A model generated the notes under the pieces. That model saw only the letters and a list, made by a program, of their open reading frames with translations, had not been told where the DNA came from and ran no database searches. A program made the position numbers and the translations under genes. A stretch of 5,919 bases of DNA. Source: Desulfobacterales bacterium. Its GTDB lineage: Bacteria; Desulfobacterota; Desulfobacteria; Desulfobacterales; UBA11574. Positions 1-5,919 of the stretch are shown piece after piece (position 1 is the first letter of the stretch; each line of letters opens with the position of its first letter). Location: positions 1 to 5,919 of the forward strand of contig JAUVTO010000126.1 of assembly GCA_030601485.1 (NCBI GenBank), given 5' to 3'.

Positions 1-2
1 TG

Positions 3-1406
3 TTATTCAAGACAATCTTTGGATAATTCCTTATCGAATTCAACCGGATAACACCCGTCGAAACATGCCTTGCAGAAATTGTTTTCCGGGTGCTCGATAC
101 CGGTCGATTCCAAAAGACCTTCGAGGCTGAGGTAATAAAGCGAGTCTAATCCGAGAAAGTCTCTAAGTTTTTCAACGGACATATTTGCTGCAATCAGTTC
201 TCCTTTTGTGGAAAAATCTATACCGTAATGGCACGGAAAACGATGGGGAGGGCCGCTCACGCGCAAATGAATTCGGTTTACACCGAGTTCGCGGAGGGAT
301 TTTATTCTGGTTTTAACCGTAGTTCCTCGGATGATTGAATCTTCGATGATGATGATGTCTTTTCCTTTTAGAAGTTTTTTTACCGGATTTAACTTTATTC
401 TAACACCAAAATCACGCATGCTCTGGGTGGGTTGGATGAATGTTCTGCCAACATAGTGATTACGGATCATGGCCATCTCAAAGGGGATTCCGGAGGATTC
501 CGAATAGCCTAAGGCGGCATAGGTGCCCGAGTCGGGAAAAGGCATTACCAGGTCGGCATTCACAGGTGCTTCTTTGGCAAGGCGCCGCCCATGTGCCTTC
601 CGGGTTAAATAAACATTCTGTCCATAGATGGTACTGTCCGGTCTTGCAAAGTAGATGAATTCAAAGATGCAAAAAGCTTTGTTTGCAGGCACCTGGGTTT
701 TGATGCTCCTGATTCCGTCTTCACCGATAATAACGATTTCTCCGGGATCGAGTTCGCGTATAAATTTAGCCTGGACCAGATCCAGGGCACAGGTCTCCGA
801 GGCCAGAACGTAATGACCATTGAGTTTGCCCAGGCATAAGGGCCGGAAACCATAAGGATCCTTGATTCCGATAACTTCTCCTTTGCTGGTCAGCATCACA
901 AAAGAATACGCCCCCTTTATCCGTGATACCGTTTCTACAAGGGCGCCTTCGAATCCTGATTTTAAGCTTTTGACAAAACAATGGAGAAAAATTTCGCTGT
1001 CCATGGTGGTCTGAAAAATGGAGCCTGTTTCCTCGAGTTCTTTTTTCAGATGGTGCGCATTTACAAGATTGCCGTTATGAGCAATGGCATATGCTTTTTT
1101 TTTGTGATGGACAACAAACGGCTGGGCATTGCTGAGTATAGAGCTCCCCGTAGTGGAATAGCGCACATGTCCGATGGCGCTTTCTCCTTCCAAATGCTCC
1201 AGATGGGTCACGTCGAAAACATCGGGTATAAGGCCCATGGCATTATGGCCCACGATGTTATAGTTTCGAGAAACAGCGATCCCGGCACTCTCCTGTCCCC
1301 GGTGTTGAAGCGCATACAGGCCAAAGTAGCTCAGCTTTGCGGCTTCAGGGTGACCATAAATGCCGAACAGCCCGCAGGCCTCACGAGGCCTTTCAAAATA
1401 ATCCAT
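3..1406 (-). CDS. purF: Amidophosphoribosyltransferase (glutamine-PRPP amidotransferase), 4Fe-4S class
   Basis: This enzyme catalyses the first committed step of purine synthesis: PRPP plus glutamine gives 5-phosphoribosylamine, in the cytoplasm. From the chosen ATG the protein has 467 residues. A 10-residue propeptide precedes Cys11 (context EACGLFG), which would become the N-terminal nucleophile after cleavage, as in B. subtilis PurF. The class II glutaminase domain covers roughly 11-240 (VRYSTTG at 81-87, HNGN at 110-113, MDSEIF at 135-140). The phosphoribosyltransferase domain covers roughly 250-420, with the PRPP loop EDSIIRGTT at 355-363. Cys246, Cys392, Cys445 and Cys448 match the four 4Fe-4S ligands of the Bacillus enzyme, so an oxygen-sensitive cluster is inferred. 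Start choice: an in-frame TTG at 1469 would add 21 residues, but those are encoded partly by a hairpin repeat and are not family-like, whereas ATG 1406 has a ribosome binding site and a normal propeptide length. The stop is TAA at 5-3. A run of nine A encodes Lys102-104 just before HNGN. Confidence 0.96.
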   Translation of the reverse strand: MDYFERPREACGLFGIYGHPEAAKLSYFGLYALQHRGQESAGIAVSRNYNIVGHNAMGLIPDVFDVTHLEHLEGESAIGHVRYSTTGSSILSNAQPFVVHHKKKAYAIAHNGNLVNAHHLKKELEETGSIFQTTMDSEIFLHCFVKSLKSGFEGALVETVSRIKGAYSFVMLTSKGEVIGIKDPYGFRPLCLGKLNGHYVLASETCALDLVQAKFIRELDPGEIVIIGEDGIRSIKTQVPANKAFCIFEFIYFARPDSTIYGQNVYLTRKAHGRRLAKEAPVNADLVMPFPDSGTYAALGYSESSGIPFEMAMIRNHYVGRTFIQPTQSMRDFGVRIKLNPVKKLLKGKDIIIIEDSIIRGTTVKTRIKSLRELGVNRIHLRVSGPPHRFPCHYGIDFSTKGELIAANMSVEKLRDFLGLDSLYYLSLEGLLESTGIEHPENNFCKACFDGCYPVEFDKELSKDCLE

Positions 1407-1410
1407 TTGA

Positions 1411-1416
1411 TCCCTT
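1411..1416 (-). promoter_or_regulatory. Ribosome binding site supporting the purF ATG start
   Basis: The minus-strand sequence AAGGGATCAA directly precedes the ATG at 1406. The AAGG core sits 6 nt from the start codon, a normal Shine-Dalgarno spacing. This favours the ATG at 1406 over the upstream in-frame TTG at 1469, which lies inside an inverted repeat. The call rests on sequence match and spacing only. Confidence 0.65.
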
Positions 1417-1453
1417 AATTGTGAAAGTCGTGTTTCTTGTATCAATTTTTCCC

Positions 1454-1519
1454 GCCACAAAGGCACCAAGGCACGAAAAAAAGTAAAATATTTTCTTTGA
1501 GTCTTGGTGCCTTTGTGGC
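1454..1519. repeat. Inverted-repeat (hairpin) element in the carB-purF spacer
   Basis: Two perfect 17-nt arms, GCCACAAAGGCACCAAG at 1454-1470 and its reverse complement at 1503-1519, flank a 32-nt A/T-rich centre that contains the palindrome AAAATATTTT (1485-1494). In the minus-strand transcript the centre can pair further (AAAG with CUUU plus the A/U palindrome), giving a nearly continuous long hairpin. Reading outward, both strands show versions of one phrase: GTGCCTTGGTGCCTTTGTGG on the minus strand and GAGTCTTGGTGCCTTTGTGG on the plus strand. The element is therefore a head-to-head pair of one short motif. From memory, similar motifs recur between genes in Desulfobacterota and some other phyla; I could not check this. 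No T-run follows either arm, so it is not a typical intrinsic terminator. It begins 28 nt after the carB stop and could affect carAB mRNA stability, attenuate purF, or be a passive dispersed repeat. Confidence 0.85.
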
Positions 1520-1547
1520 AAATTTATTTTGGTTCCGGTTATCATTT

Positions 1548-4500
1548 TCAGGCATTATATTCCTGTATGGTTTTAACAGAAAGTCTTTTTTTCTTTAATG
1601 CAGCGATACCCTTGCACATGGCCATAGCACCTGCGATTGTTGTTGCATAGGGAATATTGAATTTAATGGCCGCACGTCTTATCTCGTATCCGTCCCGTTT
1701 GGTTTTTCCGCCGGAGCCGGTATTAATAACCAGATGAATTTCTTTGTTCTTAATGGCATCGACAACATGGGGGCGGCCCATAGAGACTTTATTGATCATT
1801 TTATTGGATATGCCATGATTTTTTAAAAACGAGGAAGTCCCCCGGGTTGCCATGATCGTAAACCCCATATTGTGAAATTGAGATGCGAACGCAAGGGTGG
1901 CTTTCTTGTCTCGGTCTTTTACACTTATAAAAACCGTTCCCTTATCCGGAAGATGGTGTCCTGCGCCGAATTGCGCTTTGGCATATGCAGATCCGAAATC
2001 CGAATCCATTCCCATGACTTCTCCGGTCGACTTCATTTCCGGTCCAAGAAGGGTATCCACATCGGGGAAACGGTCAAAAGGCATAACCGCCTCTTTTACA
2101 GAAATATGAGCCGGGATTCTTTCTCTGTCGAAGCCAAGGTCTTGCAGGGTATGGCCGAGCATCACCTTTGTGGCTAATTTGGCCAGGGGTACGCCGGTTG
2201 CTTTGCTGACAAACGGGATTGTTCTGGAGGCTCTGGGATTAACCTCAAGAACAAAAAGCCGGTCGTTTTTAATGGCATACTGTACATTCATCAAACCCAC
2301 AACATCAAGTTCCAGAGCCATAGCTTTTGTAGTGTGGACGATCTCATCAAGCATGGATCGAGGAATGCTGTGAGGCGGCAGCACACAGGCAGAATCTCCG
2401 GAATGAATCCCCGCCTCTTCAATATGCTCCATGATTCCGCCGATCACGGTTCTCTTGCCGTCTGAGATGGCATCCACATCCACTTCAACCGCGTCCTCTA
2501 AAAATTTGTCTATCAGAATCGGATGTCCCAAAGATTCCGCGATTGCAATCCTGGTAAAATTTTCCAGATCCTGAGGGTCGTATACGATTTTCATGGCCCT
2601 GCCTCCCAGTACATATGAAGGACGGACAATGACCGGATACCCGATATTTTCGGCTACGGCTACGGCTTCTTCTACTGAGGAGGCGGTGCCGTTTGCGGGT
2701 TGAATCAGACCCAGCTTGTTCAGCATGGTCTGGAAAAGTTTCCGGTCTTCAGCTCTGTCAATACTTGCCGGCTGGGTGCCTAAAATTGGAACACCGGCCT
2801 CATGGAGCGGTACGGAAAGATTCAAAGGGGTCTGGCCGCCAAACTGAACAATGACTCCCATCGGCTTTTCGGTTTCTACAATATGGAGTACATCTTCTTT
2901 GGTAAGCGGTTCGAAGTAGAGTTTGTCGGATGTATCATAATCCGTGCTCACGGTTTCGGGATTACTGTTTACCATGATACTCTCAACCCCTTCTTCACGA
3001 AGAGCAAATGAAGCATGGACACAGCAATAATCAAATTCGATTCCCTGACCGATCCTGTTTGGCCCGCCGCCTAAAATCATCACCTTTTTTTTATCGGAAA
3101 CCCTGGCTTCATTTTCCGTCTCGTAGGTGGAATAGTAATACGGCGTAGTTGCCTTGAACTCGGCCGCGCATGTATCAACAAGTTTGTAGACCGGACGGAT
3201 GCCAAGGGTTTTGCGTATCCGGTTGATTTTATCTTCCGTGGTATCTGTTAAATATGCGATCTGGGTATCTGAAAACCCCCAGGATTTTGCTCTTTTTAAA
3301 AGCGATTCCGGCAAATCGGTTTCCAGTGATTTGATACGTTGCTCAAGATCCACGATCTGTTTTATCTGGTGCAAAAACCAGGGATCAATACCTGTTAATT
3401 CATAAATATATTGAATGGACATTCCTTTTAACAGGGCATAACGCAGGTAAAAGATGCGCTGGGAATTTGGGGTGGCCAGCTTCTGTTCGATTTCCGATGA
3501 TGACAATTTTTTTGCTGTGCCATCCATTTGATCCGGGATGTCCTTGCCATCGGCACCCAGCCCGGAGCGGCCGATCTCAAGGGACCTCAGACCCTTTTGC
3601 AGCGCCTCTTTAAATGTTCGGCCAATGGCCATGGTTTCCCCCACGGATTTCATGGCTGTAGTGAGATAGTCCGGTGTTTCGGGGAATTTTTCAAAGGTCC
3701 AGCGCGGTATCTTTACGACACAGTAATCCAGGGTCGGCTCAAAAGATGCGAAGGTTTCTCCGGTAATGTCGTTGGGGATTTCATCAAGTGTATATCCGAC
3801 GGCAAGCTTGGCTGCGATCTTGGCAATGGGGAAGCCGGTGGCTTTGGAAGCAAGGGCTGAACTGCGGGATACCCTGGGATTCATCTCAATCACGACCAAT
3901 TCTCCGTTTTTGGGATTGACGGCAAACTGTACGTTTGAACCTCCGGTATCAACACCTATCTCCCGCATGATTGCAATCGATGCATCCCGCATGGATTGAT
4001 ATTCTTTGTCTGAAAGTGTCTGGGCCGGCGCAACCGTAATACTGTCACCGGTGTGTATGCCCATGGGGTCCATGTTTTCGATGGAACATATAATGACGAC
4101 ATTATCATTTTTGTCCCTCATGACCTCAAGCTCGAATTCCTTCCAGCCCAGAACCGATTCTTCAAGCATGACCTGTCCGATAAGGCTTGCATCGAGCCCT
4201 GCTTTTGCCACTTTTTCCAGGTCTTCGGGGTTGTAGGCTGCACCACCGCCCGTACCGCCCAGGGTGAAACTGGGACGAACAATTATCGGGAATCCGATTT
4301 GGTCGGCAACGGCCCTGACCTCTTCCAAATCAGTTGCAAAACCGCTTTTGGGTATGCGAAGCCCTATATTCTCCATGGCATTACGGAACAGTTCCCTGTT
4401 TTCGGCCTTTTTTATTGATTCGATGGATGCACCGATCATTTCTACACCGAATTTATCGAGTACGCCCATTCCTGCAACTCCTATGGCTGTATTAAGACCT

Positions 4501-4781
4501 GTCTGACCCCCTAAAGTCGGAAGCAGAGCACAGGGACGTTCTTTTTCGATGATTTTTGCAACCGTCCGGGGAACAACCGGTTCGATATAGGTTCGATGGG
4601 CTGTTTCAGGGTCGGTCATGATGGTCGCGGGATTACTGTTGACAAGGACGACTTCGTAGCCCTCTTCTTTTAAAGCTTTGCAGGCCTGAGTCCCTGAGTA
4701 GTCAAACTCGCATGCCTGGCTGATGATGATCGGACCGGCGCCAATAATGAGAATTTTGTGTATGTCGGTGCGTTTAGGCAT
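1548..4781 (-). CDS. carB: Carbamoyl-phosphate synthase large subunit
   Basis: This is the synthetase subunit. It makes carbamoyl phosphate from bicarbonate, two ATP and ammonia channelled from CarA, feeding pyrimidine and arginine synthesis. The length of 1077 residues fits the family (E. coli 1073). Domains in order: carboxyphosphate ATP-grasp half (about 1-400), oligomerisation region (about 400-555), carbamoyl-phosphate ATP-grasp half (about 560-935) and MGS-like allosteric domain (about 940-1077). By eye against the E. coli protein, Arg129, Arg169, Glu215, His243, Glu299, Asn301 and Arg303 are present in the first half. Their second-half counterparts Arg720, Glu846, Asn848 and Arg850 are shifted by five, so the net insertion lies between the halves. 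Ornithine-site residues Glu788, Asp796, Glu897 and Thr1047 are present. UMP-site equivalents Lys959, Thr979, Thr982, Lys998 and Asn1020 are present, but Gly1022 replaces the E. coli Thr1017. The N-terminal loop reads GAGPIIISQ rather than the commoner GAGPIVIGQ. The ATG lies inside the end of carA with no clear Shine-Dalgarno sequence, suggesting coupled translation. The stop is TGA. Confidence 0.98.
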   Translation of the reverse strand: MPKRTDIHKILIIGAGPIIISQACEFDYSGTQACKALKEEGYEVVLVNSNPATIMTDPETAHRTYIEPVVPRTVAKIIEKERPCALLPTLGGQTGLNTAIGVAGMGVLDKFGVEMIGASIESIKKAENRELFRNAMENIGLRIPKSGFATDLEEVRAVADQIGFPIIVRPSFTLGGTGGGAAYNPEDLEKVAKAGLDASLIGQVMLEESVLGWKEFELEVMRDKNDNVVIICSIENMDPMGIHTGDSITVAPAQTLSDKEYQSMRDASIAIMREIGVDTGGSNVQFAVNPKNGELVVIEMNPRVSRSSALASKATGFPIAKIAAKLAVGYTLDEIPNDITGETFASFEPTLDYCVVKIPRWTFEKFPETPDYLTTAMKSVGETMAIGRTFKEALQKGLRSLEIGRSGLGADGKDIPDQMDGTAKKLSSSEIEQKLATPNSQRIFYLRYALLKGMSIQYIYELTGIDPWFLHQIKQIVDLEQRIKSLETDLPESLLKRAKSWGFSDTQIAYLTDTTEDKINRIRKTLGIRPVYKLVDTCAAEFKATTPYYYSTYETENEARVSDKKKVMILGGGPNRIGQGIEFDYCCVHASFALREEGVESIMVNSNPETVSTDYDTSDKLYFEPLTKEDVLHIVETEKPMGVIVQFGGQTPLNLSVPLHEAGVPILGTQPASIDRAEDRKLFQTMLNKLGLIQPANGTASSVEEAVAVAENIGYPVIVRPSYVLGGRAMKIVYDPQDLENFTRIAIAESLGHPILIDKFLEDAVEVDVDAISDGKRTVIGGIMEHIEEAGIHSGDSACVLPPHSIPRSMLDEIVHTTKAMALELDVVGLMNVQYAIKNDRLFVLEVNPRASRTIPFVSKATGVPLAKLATKVMLGHTLQDLGFDRERIPAHISVKEAVMPFDRFPDVDTLLGPEMKSTGEVMGMDSDFGSAYAKAQFGAGHHLPDKGTVFISVKDRDKKATLAFASQFHNMGFTIMATRGTSSFLKNHGISNKMINKVSMGRPHVVDAIKNKEIHLVINTGSGGKTKRDGYEIRRAAIKFNIPYATTIAGAMAMCKGIAALKKKRLSVKTIQEYNA
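4774..4781 (-). other. carA stop / carB start overlap (ATGCCTAA)
   Basis: The carB ATG (4781-4779) precedes the carA TAA (4776-4774), giving an 8-bp overlap, ATGCCTAA on the minus strand. The 15 nt upstream are A-rich (GCAAAAAAACA) with no recognisable Shine-Dalgarno sequence. A ribosome finishing carA is therefore the likely source of carB initiation, which would suit the fixed stoichiometry of the CarA-CarB complex. The overlap is seen directly; coupling is inferred. Confidence 0.85.
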
Positions 4782-5919
4782 TGTTTTTTTGCATCATATT
4801 CTTAAATTCGTCAAAGAGATATTTTGCATCATGAGGACCGGGTGATGCTTCCGGATGATACTGGGCGGTAATGATCGGTAATTCTTTGTGTCTGAACCCT
4901 TCCAGTGTATTGTCATTCAAGTTGATGTGAGTTATCTCAATATTTTTTCCCTCAAGGCTATGGGTGTCAACCGCAAATCCGTGATTTTGAGAGGTGATTT
5001 CGATTTTCCCGGTTAACAGATTCTTTACCGGCTGATTGGCGCCCCGGTGGCCGAATTTCAATTTAAAGGTTTTTCCTCCAAGGGCAAGTCCTAACAGTTG
5101 ATGCCCCAGGCAGATGCCGAACATGGGAACATACCCCAGTAGCGACCGGATGGTTTCTATGGCGTAGGTTACCGGCTCCGGATCACCGGGTCCGTTTGAA
5201 AGAAGAATTCCGTCAGGTTCCATGGCTTTGACCGTATGGGCTTGTGTCCAAGCAGGTACCACTACAACTTCAACTCCCCGGGATTCCAGACATCTTAACA
5301 TATTATATTTTATCCCGAAGTCAAAGGCTACCACAGAAAATTTTTCACCTTTGCATTTCCAAATCTTTTTATTTAAACCGGTTGTTCCCGGTTCGCAAAG
5401 GATTGGCTTTCCGTCAGTCCAAAAATAAGGAGTTTCGGTTGTAACTTCTTTTGTAAGATCTTGCCCCTTGATGCTCGGGATCTCCCGTGCACGTTTTACA
5501 CACGATGACGGGTCAAGATCCTCTGTGGAAATGAATGCCCGCATCGCCCCTGCTTTGCGAATATGTCTTGTCAGAGCGCGGGTGTCGAACTGTTCTATAC
5601 CGAGCACCCCTTGTTCTTTTAGATAATCGGCCAGGGAGGAAGCAGATCTGAAATTGCTGGGGAAACTTTGGTATTCCTTTATCAGAAAGGCCGCCACCTG
5701 GATTCGGTCGGACTCGACATCTTCGGGATTGACGCCGTAGTTGCCTATCAAAGGATAGGTCATGGTTACCATCTGGCCGCTGTAAGACGGATCGGTAAGG
5801 ACTTCCTGGTATCCGGTCATGCTGGTATTAAACACCACTTCACCTCCGGTTTCGCCAGGCCCGGTAAAACTTTTGCAGGTAAAGGTTCGCCCGTCTTCAA
5901 GGGCTAAAAGTGCTTTCAT
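4774..5919 (-). CDS. carA: Carbamoyl-phosphate synthase small (glutaminase) subunit
   Basis: This subunit hydrolyses glutamine and passes the ammonia through a tunnel to CarB. The 381-residue protein is full length (E. coli 382). The N-terminal small-chain domain (about 1-150) carries the family signature GEVVFNTSMTGYQEVLTDPSY (starting at residue 26). The class I glutamine amidotransferase domain (about 194-375) carries LSNGPGDP (240-247), the nucleophile Cys270 in FGICLGHQLL, QNHGFAV (311-317) and the remaining triad members His355 and Glu357 in YHPEASPGPHD. The ATG at 5919 is the last codon of the window, and the N-terminus MKALLALEDG aligns directly with family starts, so the gene is judged complete. 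Its ribosome binding site and any promoter or leader are out of view. The 3' end overlaps carB by 8 bp. The tail reads Met-Met-Gln-Lys-Asn-Asn-Ala with a seven-A run. Confidence 0.97.
   Translation of the reverse strand: MKALLALEDGRTFTCKSFTGPGETGGEVVFNTSMTGYQEVLTDPSYSGQMVTMTYPLIGNYGVNPEDVESDRIQVAAFLIKEYQSFPSNFRSASSLADYLKEQGVLGIEQFDTRALTRHIRKAGAMRAFISTEDLDPSSCVKRAREIPSIKGQDLTKEVTTETPYFWTDGKPILCEPGTTGLNKKIWKCKGEKFSVVAFDFGIKYNMLRCLESRGVEVVVVPAWTQAHTVKAMEPDGILLSNGPGDPEPVTYAIETIRSLLGYVPMFGICLGHQLLGLALGGKTFKLKFGHRGANQPVKNLLTGKIEITSQNHGFAVDTHSLEGKNIEITHINLNDNTLEGFRHKELPIITAQYHPEASPGPHDAKYLFDEFKNMMQKNNA

Noticed and set aside
981..1418. Plus-strand open frame of 145 codons opposite the purF N-terminal region
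   Set aside because: It is antisense to a strongly conserved coding region, its protein resembles no family I know, and it has no supporting ribosome binding site or gene context. It is a shadow of purF codon structure.
1454..1519. Intrinsic transcription terminator after carB
   Set aside because: The stem is strong, but on the minus strand it is followed by GGGAAAAATTG and on the plus strand by AAATTTATTTT. Neither gives the T-run expected directly after the stem, and the loop is long. Kept as a repeat, not a terminator.
1407..1547. A sigma-70 type promoter for purF in the spacer
   Set aside because: Candidate boxes (TTGCCA, TTGGTG, AATATT, TGATAC) exist on the minus strand, but none pairs a good -35 with a good -10 at 16-18 bp spacing, and most fall inside the hairpin. 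Not strong enough to call.
3528..4418. Several plus-strand open frames of 76-121 codons opposite carB
   Set aside because: All are antisense to conserved CarB ATP-grasp sequence, overlap one another in different frames, and have low-complexity, non-family-like products.
1..5919. A novel accessory, defence or mobile system
   Set aside because: Nearly all of the window is three recognisable, intact housekeeping genes. There is no transposase, integrase, toxin, RNA gene, repeat array or unexplained open frame beyond the short spacer hairpin.

Overview
This window is a compact housekeeping block from a bacterium. All three genes lie on the minus strand, in transcription order carA (5919-4774), carB (4781-1548) and purF (1406-3). 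They encode the small and large subunits of glutamine-dependent carbamoyl-phosphate synthetase, followed by glutamine-PRPP amidotransferase of the iron-sulfur (Bacillus subtilis-like) class. All three look intact and keep the family catalytic residues. I see no RNA gene, insertion sequence, CRISPR array or defence/accessory cassette, and nothing that looks like an undescribed multi-gene system.

Layout: carA begins exactly at the right edge of the window, so its upstream control region is not visible. carA and carB overlap by 8 bp, with an A-rich tract in front of the carB start and no evident Shine-Dalgarno sequence, which suggests translational coupling. A 141-bp spacer (1407-1547) separates carB from purF. 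It holds a striking hairpin: two perfect 17-nt arms facing each other around an A/T-rich loop, followed by a plausible ribosome binding site for purF. purF ends 2 bases from the left edge. There is no gene-free stretch longer than 300 bases.

Function: carbamoyl-phosphate synthetase feeds both pyrimidine and arginine synthesis, and PurF commits PRPP to purine synthesis. Both enzymes take ammonia from glutamine. The block therefore groups glutamine-consuming entry steps of nucleotide synthesis, probably as one transcription unit, although the hairpin could separate or modulate carAB and purF expression.

Organism: the moderate base composition, the 4Fe-4S PurF with a short propeptide, the carA-carB-purF order and the spacer repeat of the 'GTGCCTTGGTGCCTTTGTGG' type all remind me of sulfate-reducing Desulfobacterota (Desulfobacterales-like). 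This is an inference from memory, with moderate confidence at best.
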